From assembly GCA_028680875.1 (NCBI GenBank), contig JAQUJQ010000003.1, forward strand, positions 1 through 18,526: a DNA stretch of 18,526 bases, written 5' to 3'. Source of the DNA: Eubacteriales bacterium. Lineage in GTDB: Bacteria; Bacillota; Clostridia; Peptostreptococcales; Anaerovoracaceae. Each line of letters opens with the position of its first letter. Position 1 is the first letter of the stretch. Below are positions 1 through 6,658 of the stretch, piece after piece. A program made the translations under genes and the position numbers. The notes under the pieces are model-generated. The model saw only the letters and a program-made list of their open reading frames with translations, ran no database searches and had not been told where the DNA came from.

Positions 1-125
1 TGTACAATATCCTCAGCCAAGTGAGGATCTGACGTAATCTTTAAAGCATAGTAATACATCTGATGCTCGTATAATGTAAATAGATTTTCCAGGCTATCCT
101 TCTGCTTATGAAACCTTCCCATCAT
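1..125 (-). CDS. ECF-type RNA polymerase sigma factor, N-terminal fragment
   Basis: Only the first 41 codons or so are in the window; the gene runs off the left edge. The reading frame contains LENLFTLYEHQMYYYALKI followed by a DPHLAEDIV segment. That is the layout of sigma-70 region 2 in ECF or other small sigma factors: an aromatic-rich helix, then the D-x-x-x-AED-I/V-V motif that begins the core-binding and -10 recognition part. Two ATG codons lie side by side (125..123 and 122..120). The Shine-Dalgarno-like AGAAGGTGG sits 4 or 7 bases upstream, so the second ATG is at least as likely. The gene is separated from the upstream membrane-protein gene by a terminator and so is probably its own transcription unit. 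An anti-sigma factor gene often follows such genes, but that area lies outside the window. Family assignment rests on a short stretch. Confidence 0.72.
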   Translation of the reverse strand, partial: MMGRFHKQKDSLENLFTLYEHQMYYYALKITSDPHLAEDIV

Positions 126-156
126 TCCACCTTCTGATTACCAAATATAACATCAA

Positions 157-172
157 TTATTATATATAATAA
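157..172. repeat. Perfect 16-base AT palindrome upstream of the sigma factor gene
   Basis: TTATTATATATAATAA reads identically on both strands. It contains the candidate -10 element TATAAT and lies 32 bases upstream of the first possible start codon. It could be an operator for a dimeric regulator, but an all-A/T palindrome in an AT-rich spacer is also likely by chance. Confidence 0.35.
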
Positions 173-187
173 CATAAGCGGAAATTA
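159..187 (-). promoter_or_regulatory. Possible promoter of the sigma factor gene
   Basis: On the minus strand a perfect TATAAT lies at 164..159. The hexamer 17 bases upstream (187..182) is TAATTT, a poor match to TTGACA, and there is no TG extension. A start near 152 would leave a leader of about 30 bases before the sigma factor gene. The AT-rich setting makes chance hits to TATAAT common, so this is tentative. An ECF gene may instead use a self-recognised promoter that I cannot identify here. Confidence 0.3.
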
Positions 188-225
188 TTTGCTCCCATTT
201 GGCATATTTAATGCATTCCAGACAA

Positions 226-278
226 TAAAAAATCCTCCTTTGTAAATCTCTCTATAAATAGAACGGTTTCAGGAGGAT
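226..278 (-). terminator. Rho-independent terminator after the CBS-domain membrane protein gene
   Basis: On the minus strand ATCCTCCT (278..271) pairs perfectly with AGGAGGAT (239..232), and the second arm runs into a tract of six T residues (232..227). The 31-base loop contains a further short hairpin, TCTAT-TT-ATAGA, so the structure is probably a stacked or branched stem. It begins 54 bases past the stop codon at 332. On the plus strand the hairpin is followed only by a short run of four T, so it acts mainly leftwards. It closes the long co-directional gene block. Confidence 0.85.
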
Positions 279-331
279 GTTTTGTGACATGATTTTATTA
301 CATCAGTAGTTTAATTTTTAAGGTCCCCGGC

Positions 332-1681
332 TCAGGCTTCCGTTTCCGCCTCTTCTTCGGGCACATTGATGGTCATTCGGACTTTTTCTATACGCCTGTC
401 CAAAACGCTTTTAATTTCAAAGGTACAGTTCCCATATTCTACCGTAGGATATTCGGTTTCGTTTTCTTCCGGTATTTCACCGAGAACCTCTAATAGGAAG
501 CCACCTAGGGTTTCAGAGTTATCTGAATCTAAATCCAGCCCCAATTCATCATTCAAATCATCCAATGAAATCAATCCATCCAATAGATATACGTTTTTAT
601 CCAGCTGTTTCATTTCCTCTTCCGCTTCATCGTATTCATCGATGATATCACCCATAATTTCCTCAATCAGGTCTTCCATTGTAACAATACCCGAAAAGCC
701 CCCATATTCGTCAATTAAAATGGCAATATGCTGTTTTGAAGCCTGAAGCTCTCGAAACAGGTTATCGATGTTTTTACTTTCCGGAATAAAATATGGTTTT
801 CGGAGGATTTGCCGAATATTAACGTCATGGTAATCACATTCTCTGGCCTTAATAAGATAGTCCTTAATATTTAAGATTCCGATGATGTTATCGCTGTCAT
901 TTTCGTAGACCGGGATCCGGGAATATCTTAATTCCATCAGTTCATCAATGTATTCTTCCTCCGGATCGTCTATATCAATCGTAAATACATCAGTTCTGGG
1001 TGTCATCACTTCATAGGCCAGCTTATCGTCAAAAGCAAAAATACTGTTGATCATTTTGGCCCCTTCTTCTTTTAAAACGCCGGATTCCTGTCCTACCTCA
1101 AGCATGGATTTTACCTCATCTTCTGAGAACTCGTCTTCGGTTGTTGTGGTATGCTGTCTTGTTAGCTTCAGAAGAAGGGTAACGGATTTAGAGAGTAACC
1201 AAACAAACGGTGCAGAAATCTTTGAAATGAAAACAATAGGGTTCACTGAAAAAAGAGCAATCTTTTCTGCATGTTGTAAGGCGATACGCTTAGGATACAG
1301 TTCGCCAAGAACAAGAGTTACATAAGAAAGTAAAAGCGTGACTAGTATCACTGCGATCTGTGTACCGTAAGGGATGCTCAACTTACTGATAATCTGACCA
1401 AGTTGGTTTGCTATACCCATTGCCGCAACTGCACTTGCCAAAAAGCCTGCAAGTGTAATTGCAACTTGTATGGTTGATAAAAAACGATTTGGTTCCTCGA
1501 TTAATTCCAGAAGTAATTTTGCTTTTGGGTTTTCGGTCTGGGCCAGGATTTTAATTTTATTTTTATTTACAGATACAATTGCCATTTCCGCTGCAGAGAA
1601 AAATGCATTGATTAGAATTAATACGGCAATTAATAATATTTGCATAGATATTGAAAAACTCGGGTCAGGGCTAGGGTCCAT
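332..1681 (-). CDS. CNNM/CBS-domain transmembrane protein (hemolysin C / CorC family)
   Basis: Predicted 449-residue membrane protein of the DUF21–CBS–CorC_HlyC family. Older annotations call these hemolysins; characterised relatives are linked to Mg2+/Co2+ export or resistance. Residues 12-32 form the first hydrophobic segment, and further segments lie near 66-92, 108-128 and 143-170 (DUF21/CNNM domain, with SAAEMAIVS at 29-37 and the conserved GELYPKRIA at 126-134). Two CBS repeats follow at about 225-285 and 290-345 (MTPRTDVF, then IDEYGGFSGIVTMEDLIEEI). The acidic C-terminal CorC_HlyC domain spans about 360-440. An in-frame start ten codons upstream is possible, but AAGGAGGG six bases before ATG 1681 decides this start. 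The gene has its own promoter (1723..1728) and ends at the terminator at 226..278, so it is probably also expressed separately from the upstream operon. The transported ion cannot be read from the sequence. Confidence 0.93.
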   Translation of the reverse strand: MDPSPDPSFSISMQILLIAVLILINAFFSAAEMAIVSVNKNKIKILAQTENPKAKLLLELIEEPNRFLSTIQVAITLAGFLASAVAAMGIANQLGQIISKLSIPYGTQIAVILVTLLLSYVTLVLGELYPKRIALQHAEKIALFSVNPIVFISKISAPFVWLLSKSVTLLLKLTRQHTTTTEDEFSEDEVKSMLEVGQESGVLKEEGAKMINSIFAFDDKLAYEVMTPRTDVFTIDIDDPEEEYIDELMELRYSRIPVYENDSDNIIGILNIKDYLIKARECDYHDVNIRQILRKPYFIPESKNIDNLFRELQASKQHIAILIDEYGGFSGIVTMEDLIEEIMGDIIDEYDEAEEEMKQLDKNVYLLDGLISLDDLNDELGLDLDSDNSETLGGFLLEVLGEIPEENETEYPTVEYGNCTFEIKSVLDRRIEKVRMTINVPEEEAETEA

Positions 1682-1687
1682 TCTTTT

Positions 1688-1695
1688 CCCTCCTT
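1688..1695 (-). promoter_or_regulatory. Ribosome binding site deciding the start of the CBS membrane protein
   Basis: AAGGAGGG on the minus strand, six bases upstream of ATG 1681. It argues against the longer reading frame that begins at 1711, because this sequence would then lie inside the coding region. Confidence 0.85.
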
Positions 1696-1722
1696 GAATA
1701 TACATTAACAAGAATTACCTAA

Positions 1723-1731
1723 ATTATACCA
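1723..1731 (-). promoter_or_regulatory. Extended -10 promoter of the CBS membrane protein gene
   Basis: TGGTATAAT on the minus strand is a perfect extended -10 element (TG, one base, TATAAT). It overlaps the end of the trhP reading frame. No good -35 hexamer is present at 16 to 18 bases (TGGTAC at 17), which extended -10 promoters can tolerate. A start near 1716 would give a leader of about 35 bases that includes the AAGGAGGG site. Confidence 0.6.
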
Positions 1732-2955
1732 TCATTTTGGTTTACGTACCATATAATTTTTCAAAACAGGTTCTGCCATCTTGATTTGGACCATTTGCTG
1801 AGCGTGAGGGGCTGATTCGATGGGTTGCCCCTGTTCATTCAAAAGTATATCTATCTTTTGGGCAAAATAATCCATGCCCGGTCCAAAGACTTCAACCAAG
1901 TCTCCTTTTTGAATTTTATTCCTTTGCTCAATCCAAGCAAAACCAGTCTTTGGATCATATTCTTTAACTAATCCTAAGAAGGTCCAATTTCTGACATATT
2001 GACTGGTTTCGTAGTTTTGCCCTTTTTTATCCGGCTTTTCAAAATAAAAGCCGGTTGTAAAAAGCCTATGGCTTGCTTTTTCAAGTTCATTAAATAATGA
2101 CCCTGAAAATTGATAAGCTTCCGGATCAGAAAAATAAGAATCAATCGCCTTACGATATGCACCGACTACGGTAGCCACATAAAAAATGCTTTTTGTCCTT
2201 CCTTCAATCTTTAAAGAATTCAAACCTGCATTAATCAGTTCCGGCAAATGTTCAATCATACATAAATCTTTTGAATTCAAAATGTAGCTTCCTGTTTCTT
2301 CTTGAATGACCGGATAATATTCTCCGGGGCGTTTTTCTTCTACAAGATTATATTTCCAACGGCAAGGATGAGCACATTCTCCTCTGTTCGCATCCCGCTC
2401 CGCCATAAAGTTGGAAATAAGACACCTGCCGGAATAAGAAATACACATAGATCCATGAATAAATACTTCCAGCTCTAAAGTAGAAGGTGTTTTTTCACGT
2501 AACTCTTTGATTTCATTTAAAGATAGTTCACGAGCCAATACAATCCGCTTGACACCCTGTTTGTGCCAAAAAATAGCCGATTTATAATTTGTTGTATTGG
2601 CTTGGGTGCTGAGATGAATCTCTGCTTTAGGAAAATGCTCTCGAATCTCCGTCAGAAACCCCGGATCCGATACAATAAATGCATCCAAAGGGATTTTAGC
2701 CATCTCTTTCAAATAGGTATTCAATTGATTAATGTCTTTATTATGAGCAAAAACATTTAAGGTTAAATATACTTTTTTCCCTCGACTATGGGCATACTCA
2801 ACACCTTCAGCCAATTGATCAATTGAAAAGTTTCTTGCTCCTGCACGGAGGCCGAAACATTGACCGCCACAGTAGACTCCATCAGCTCCGTAATCAAGAG
2901 CAATTTTAAGTTTTTCCAGATCACCTGCCGGTGCCAGCAATTCAACTTTCTTCAT
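1732..2955 (-). CDS. trhP: U32-family tRNA U34 hydroxylation protein TrhP
   Basis: This 407-residue protein belongs to the peptidase U32 family. The name is historical: characterised members such as E. coli TrhP (YegQ) and B. subtilis YrrN/YrrO are needed for 5-hydroxyuridine at tRNA position 34, with prephenate implicated as the source in E. coli. The N-terminal barrel starts with VELLAPAGDLEKLKIAL and GADGVYCGG. The family signature FIHGSMCISYSGRCLISN lies at 165-182. Cysteines C171, C178, C194 and C198 have the C-x6-C-x15-C-x3-C spacing of the iron-sulfur ligands of this group. A C-terminal beta domain follows at about 320-400. The upstream neighbour is trmR, one base away, which makes the next step of the same modification, as in the B. 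subtilis yrrMNO cluster. Unlike B. subtilis, only one U32 gene is present at this locus. GGAGAG seven bases before ATG 2955 supports the start. Confidence 0.88.
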   Translation of the reverse strand: MKKVELLAPAGDLEKLKIALDYGADGVYCGGQCFGLRAGARNFSIDQLAEGVEYAHSRGKKVYLTLNVFAHNKDINQLNTYLKEMAKIPLDAFIVSDPGFLTEIREHFPKAEIHLSTQANTTNYKSAIFWHKQGVKRIVLARELSLNEIKELREKTPSTLELEVFIHGSMCISYSGRCLISNFMAERDANRGECAHPCRWKYNLVEEKRPGEYYPVIQEETGSYILNSKDLCMIEHLPELINAGLNSLKIEGRTKSIFYVATVVGAYRKAIDSYFSDPEAYQFSGSLFNELEKASHRLFTTGFYFEKPDKKGQNYETSQYVRNWTFLGLVKEYDPKTGFAWIEQRNKIQKGDLVEVFGPGMDYFAQKIDILLNEQGQPIESAPHAQQMVQIKMAEPVLKNYMVRKPK

Positions 2956-2956
2956 A

Positions 2957-3628
2957 TCACATCTCTCCGATCACACTGATAGCGACCCCGTCTCCAACCG
3001 GCAGGACTGTAGAAACCACTCCGGGAAGTGAGGTGATGTATCGCAAATAACCTCGCATTCGGTTCACAATGGTCTTATTGCGACGGTGATCCAAATATAA
3101 ATCTGAAGCCGTCATGGCCTTGAATAATATGTTATCTGAAACGATGACCGCACCCGGTTTACACAGTTTAATGCAGTGGTCCCACATTTCCAGATAATGA
3201 CCTTTTGCCCCATCTATAAAAACAAAATCAAAAGAATCCAATTTACCGGCTTTCAAATTATCCTCCAATTTCAATAATGTATCCAACGCCTCTCCTTGTA
3301 TGATTTGAATTCGATCTTTTACACCGGCTTTTTCAAAATTGACTGCTGCAGTTTTCACTAAACGTTCCTGAAGCTCCAATGTCGTAATATAGGATGATGG
3401 TTTTGAAATAGCGAAACAAAGAGCTGAATAACCGACAGCAGTACCGATTTCCAGTATCCGTAGCGGATTTTTAATCTCCAATAGAGTCAACAACAATGTT
3501 TCCGTTTCACGTAAAATAATAGGGATTGCATTATTTTCTGCTTCCTGCCGGAGTGACTCTAAAAATGGATTCAAAGGTTGATAAAGACCGTTAATATATG
3601 CTGTAACTTTTTCATTGGTTATATTCAT
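2957..3628 (-). CDS. trmR: tRNA 5-hydroxyuridine methyltransferase TrmR (YrrM-like O-methyltransferase)
   Basis: SAM-dependent O-methyltransferase of 223 residues, close in layout to B. subtilis TrmR (YrrM), which methylates 5-hydroxyuridine-34 of tRNA to 5-methoxyuridine. The SAM-binding motif is ILEIGTAVGYSA at 58-69. D139 in FDFVFIDGAKGHY together with D165 and N166 (VSDNILF) are the expected divalent metal ligands of this catechol-methyltransferase-like family. Adjacency to trhP, the hydroxylase-side gene, supports the tRNA role over a small-molecule substrate. The gene follows mltG by eight bases; its AGGT ribosome binding site overlaps the mltG stop codon, suggesting coupled translation. 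Domain alone would only support 'class I O-methyltransferase'; the specific name rests largely on context. Confidence 0.87.
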   Translation of the reverse strand: MNITNEKVTAYINGLYQPLNPFLESLRQEAENNAIPIILRETETLLLTLLEIKNPLRILEIGTAVGYSALCFAISKPSSYITTLELQERLVKTAAVNFEKAGVKDRIQIIQGEALDTLLKLEDNLKAGKLDSFDFVFIDGAKGHYLEMWDHCIKLCKPGAVIVSDNILFKAMTASDLYLDHRRNKTIVNRMRGYLRYITSLPGVVSTVLPVGDGVAISVIGEM

Positions 3629-3636
3629 AAAATTAC

Positions 3637-4677
3637 CTAATTGTCAATGTATTTTTCCTTATTTATTAAATGTTCCTCATAGGTTTTTGAAAAAACGTGA
3701 GCCCCATCCCCCTTCGCCAAAAAGTATAGATAATCAGTATTTTCAGGCCACAGGGCGGCATTAATGGATTGAATTCCGGGAGAACAAATAGGTCCAGGAG
3801 GTAAACCGGTAATCAAATAAGTATTATAGGGTGATTCAAGCTTTGTATCTGCAACAGATAGAACAGGCTTTTGCTCCCCTAAGATATATTGTACAGTGGC
3901 ACAGGACTGTAGCTGCATGCCTTTTTTTAGGCGGTTGTAGAAAACACCTGCTATAATAGGCCTGTCCTCAGGAATGACAGCCTCCCTCTCAATAATCGAT
4001 GCCAGTGTAATGACCTGATTAATGTCCATGTCCAGCTCTTTTGCACGCTTATAGTATTTTTCAGTAAATACCTTATTAAATTGATCCAGCATTTTAACAA
4101 TAATGTCTCGTTCACTAGCATTAGCGAAAACCTCATATGTTTCCGGGTACAAATATCCTTCTAGCCGATTGGATCCGGATGGTGCATCTTTTAAAAAATC
4201 ATAGCTAAAGGAACCAGTCTCTATTTCTCTCAAAAATGTTTCGGAATTAATTAGATTAGCTGATTCCAAAGCAGCTACGGTTTTGCGAATATCATATCCT
4301 TCCGGAATTGTAAATCGTAAGGTAGTGTCATTACCGGACAGAATAAGAGTTATGATTTCATCCATGGTCATAGCAGGAGAAAGATTGTATTCCCCCGCTT
4401 TATATTTTCCATCAAATCCGTTAATCCTGGATTTTAACCGGAATAGCCTTGAATCAATAATCAGGCCCTTTGATTCTAAGATTTCTCCTATGCCCCTCGT
4501 GCTTGTTCCGTTGGGTATTGAAACGGTAATCAACGTAGAGTCCTTTGGATTTACCGCTTGGTTCCCTTTGTTCAGATACGAATTAAAAATAAATATAAAG
4601 GAAAAAATCAATATAAAAATCAGAATAAAAATAATAATAAAATGTTTCTTATTTTTACGGACTTTTCTATTTCCCAT
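3637..4677 (-). CDS. mltG: Endolytic peptidoglycan transglycosylase MltG
   Basis: MltG (YceG-like) is an inner-membrane lytic transglycosylase that cuts nascent glycan strands and is thought to set their length. This copy has 346 residues: a basic cytoplasmic start (GNRKVRKNKKH), one very hydrophobic membrane segment at about 12-33, a LysM-like region (IPNGTSTRGIGEILESKGLI) and the YceG catalytic domain. Visible motifs are TIPEGYD, LEGYLYPETYEV, ASIIERE, VFYNRLKKGMQLQSCATVQY and SPYNTYLITGLPPGPICSPG. By alignment to the E. coli motif ASIVEKE, E230 is the predicted catalytic glutamate. A longer frame reaches back into efp, but ATG 4677 lies one base after the efp stop and is preceded by AGGG at nine bases, so I use it. 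This gene leads into trmR as in B. subtilis yrrL–yrrM. Confidence 0.93.
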   Translation of the reverse strand: MGNRKVRKNKKHFIIIFILIFILIFSFIFIFNSYLNKGNQAVNPKDSTLITVSIPNGTSTRGIGEILESKGLIIDSRLFRLKSRINGFDGKYKAGEYNLSPAMTMDEIITLILSGNDTTLRFTIPEGYDIRKTVAALESANLINSETFLREIETGSFSYDFLKDAPSGSNRLEGYLYPETYEVFANASERDIIVKMLDQFNKVFTEKYYKRAKELDMDINQVITLASIIEREAVIPEDRPIIAGVFYNRLKKGMQLQSCATVQYILGEQKPVLSVADTKLESPYNTYLITGLPPGPICSPGIQSINAALWPENTDYLYFLAKGDGAHVFSKTYEEHLINKEKYIDN

Positions 4678-4678
4678 T

Positions 4679-5239
4679 TTATTTTGCCCTGGACAGGTAT
4701 TCCCCGGTTCTTGTATCAATTTGAATAATTTCATCTACTTCGATGAAAATCGGCACTTGAACCACTGCACCGGTTTCTACCGTAGCTGCCTTAGTTACAT
4801 TGGTGGCCGTATCTCCCTTCACTCCGGGTTCAGTTTCCACTACTTTCAAATTTACAAAATTAGGTGCTTCCACTAAGAAAGCATTTCCTTTATAAAACTT
4901 TATAGTGGCAATATCATTTTCACGAAGATAAAGAATAGCATCCTCTACCTGATCAGGCATAAGAGGTACCTGGTCGAAGGTTTCCTGATCCATGAAATAA
5001 TAGAGCTCACCGTCAAAATAGAGATATTGCATCTGTTTTGTGTCAATATGAGCTTTTGGAAATTTGTCATTAGGATTGAAAGCTTCCTCACGGGTTGCGC
5101 CGGTTAGGATATTTTTGTACTTAGTCCGCACAAATGCCGCTCCTTTACCGGGTTTTACATGTTGAAAATCCAGTATTACATAAGGTTCACCGTTGATCTC
5201 GAAGGTGTTTCCTCTTCTAAAATCACTTGCGTAAATCAT
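4679..5239 (-). CDS. efp: Translation elongation factor P
   Basis: EF-P, 186 residues, the usual length. It binds stalled ribosomes between the P and E sites and promotes peptide bond formation at consecutive prolines. The N-terminal KOW-like domain carries HVKPGKGAAFVRTK, with K32 at the tip of the loop that reaches the peptidyl-transferase centre and is modified in many bacteria. Two OB-like domains follow, and the family C-terminus VDEIIQIDTRTGEYLSRAK is intact. AGGAGGA lies upstream of ATG 5239 at a normal distance. It follows the Xaa-Pro peptidase gene by 27 bases, an arrangement also known from B. subtilis (yqhT–efp). No modification enzyme gene is visible here, so the state of K32 is unknown. 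Confidence 0.97.
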   Translation of the reverse strand: MIYASDFRRGNTFEINGEPYVILDFQHVKPGKGAAFVRTKYKNILTGATREEAFNPNDKFPKAHIDTKQMQYLYFDGELYYFMDQETFDQVPLMPDQVEDAILYLRENDIATIKFYKGNAFLVEAPNFVNLKVVETEPGVKGDTATNVTKAATVETGAVVQVPIFIEVDEIIQIDTRTGEYLSRAK

Positions 5240-5266
5240 TTTATTATCCTCCTATTGCTGATCCTT

Positions 5267-6334
5267 CTAAATTATAATTAACTCCTTCTTGGATTTTGTC
5301 GCATTTTTTATAGATGAATCAGTTACAAAAACCAAGTCTTCAATGCGAACACCGAACTTTCCCGGTAAATAAATACCCGGCTCTATGGTCACGACCATGT
5401 TTTCTTTTAGTATTTCCTCACTTCTGGGATTTAAAGTTGGTGCTTCGTGAATTTCCAATCCAACACCATGACCGGTACCATGGCCGAACTCTTTTCCGAA
5501 ACCGGCATCCTCTATAATTTTCCGTACAACCCTATCTGCATCAAAGCAAGACATTCGGGCTTTGATCTCATTACATCCGGCTTGTTGTGCTTCTAAAACA
5601 ATGTTATAAATGTCTTTTTGCTCTTGAGTAATGCTGCCTAAAGCTATAGTCCTTGTCATATCGGAGCAATAACCATTTATTACACAACCGAAATCAAGGG
5701 TGATAAAATCTCCTTTTTCCAACAATTTATTTGTAGGGCCACCATGTGGCAAAGAAGTTCGGTTACCGGACACGCATATAGTATCAAATGAAAGTCGTTC
5801 TCCTCCATTTTTACGTAAAAACATCTCTATTTCAAAGGCAACTTCCAATTCACTTAATCCCGGTTTGATATATTCTAAGAGATATTCAAAACATCGGTCA
5901 CTCAGTGCTTGTGCATCAGCTATGAATGAAAGTTCCTTCTCATCCTTTGTTATCCGGATTTCTTCAATCAATCCATCCCCGGAACACAATTCGCCGTAAA
6001 AGGATTCTTGTAAATCCTTATATGACGAATAAGACATAACCTCTTCTTCTATTGCAAGTTTTTCAAGGGACAACTCCTGTAAAAATGTATACAGAGTATA
6101 GTCATGATCAATCATTACGCTCTCATACAGAAAGCCAAGATCCTTGGCTGATTCGATGTAACGAAAATCTGTCAACAAATAATTTTCCTCTGCAGTTATA
6201 ATTATATGGCAATTACTTGAGTGGAATCCTGATAGATAATATTGGTTTTCCTGCTTAGAAACCAGAATTCCAGAGATATCTTTACTGATCAGATTTTTTT
6301 TAAGGGAGTCGAGTCGATTCTTAGAATTAATCAA
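5267..6334 (-). CDS. M24-family Xaa-Pro aminopeptidase
   Basis: A 355-residue creatinase/prolidase-fold metallopeptidase, probably a cytoplasmic Xaa-Pro aminopeptidase or dipeptidase similar to B. subtilis YqhT. The N-terminal creatinase domain is at about 1-125 and the pita-bread catalytic domain follows. The five dinuclear metal ligands are all visible: D214 (ITLDFG), D225 (GYCSDMTRT), H289 (GHGTGHGVG), E318 (VTIEPGIY) and E332 (VRIEDLV). H197 in SLPHGGP matches the usual active-site histidine. The start is TTG at 6334; there is a stop codon in frame shortly upstream and no ATG until about codon 74, so TTG is required. GGGGAAG lies nine bases before it. The first eight bases overlap the end of ylbF, so translation is probably coupled. 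Aminopeptidase P versus dipeptidase activity cannot be separated here. Confidence 0.92.
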   Translation of the reverse strand: MINSKNRLDSLKKNLISKDISGILVSKQENQYYLSGFHSSNCHIIITAEENYLLTDFRYIESAKDLGFLYESVMIDHDYTLYTFLQELSLEKLAIEEEVMSYSSYKDLQESFYGELCSGDGLIEEIRITKDEKELSFIADAQALSDRCFEYLLEYIKPGLSELEVAFEIEMFLRKNGGERLSFDTICVSGNRTSLPHGGPTNKLLEKGDFITLDFGCVINGYCSDMTRTIALGSITQEQKDIYNIVLEAQQAGCNEIKARMSCFDADRVVRKIIEDAGFGKEFGHGTGHGVGLEIHEAPTLNPRSEEILKENMVVTIEPGIYLPGKFGVRIEDLVFVTDSSIKNATKSKKELIII

Positions 6335-6656
6335 TCTTAATCACTTCCCCTATAATTTCATAAACGTCAGAAACCAATCGGGTAAAGGCAAATTCTACTT
6401 GAAGGTATTGAGCAGCCATTGGGTCTTTTGCTAAAATTTCATAAAGTTTCTGAATTTGCTCCTTCATATCTGTTTCCGGCTCACCACCCAACATCTGTTG
6501 AGTTTGCATCTTGAATTGTTTTTCCCGAAAGTCATTCAGCATGGATGACAATTCCTCGTTCTCTGAGACCTTGCTCTTTATTTCAATATAGCTTTTATAT
6601 TCCGGGGCTTCTTTTATTGCCCTTACAAGTGCATGTGCTTCGTCATATACGTTCAT
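6327..6656 (-). CDS. YlbF/YmcA-family protein (Com_YlbF)
   Basis: Short helical protein of 109 residues with the Com_YlbF pattern: an N-terminal helix NVYDEAHALVRAIKEAPEYKSY, a linker with charged helix (MLNDFREKQFKMQTQQMLGG) and a final helix carrying PMAAQYLQVEFAFTRLVSDVYEIIGEV. In B. subtilis, YlbF and YmcA form a complex with YaaT that steers RNase Y in mRNA maturation and affects competence and sporulation. Which paralogue this is cannot be decided. A reading frame open back to 6785 exists, but the upstream part is the rnjA sequence in another frame. ATG 6656 has GGAGGTG five bases upstream. The gene starts two bases after the rnjA stop and overlaps the peptidase gene by eight bases, so it is co-translated with an RNase gene. 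Confidence 0.88.
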   Translation of the reverse strand: MNVYDEAHALVRAIKEAPEYKSYIEIKSKVSENEELSSMLNDFREKQFKMQTQQMLGGEPETDMKEQIQKLYEILAKDPMAAQYLQVEFAFTRLVSDVYEIIGEVIKID

Positions 6657-6658
6657 AT

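Larger units (their letters stand above)
126..331. other. Intergenic region with terminator and possible sigma-factor promoter
   Basis: This is the largest gene-free stretch in the window, about 206 bases, and it is AT-rich. It holds the Rho-independent terminator of the upstream operon (226..278), a perfect 16-base AT palindrome (157..172) and a weak candidate promoter. I see no small ORF with a ribosome binding site and no tRNA. The roughly 50 bases between the terminator hairpin and the stop codon at 332 show nothing recognisable. Confidence 0.7.

Noticed and set aside
4678..4734. N-terminal extension of MltG into efp
   Set aside because: The extra 19 residues overlap efp in another frame and precede the expected basic start and membrane segment; ATG 4677 directly after efp fits better.
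5240..5310. Promoter before efp based on a TATAAT at the end of the peptidase gene
   Set aside because: The hexamer 17 bases upstream is ACAAAA, with no TG extension, and the sequence is constrained by the Leu-Ile-Ile-Ile codons of the peptidase.
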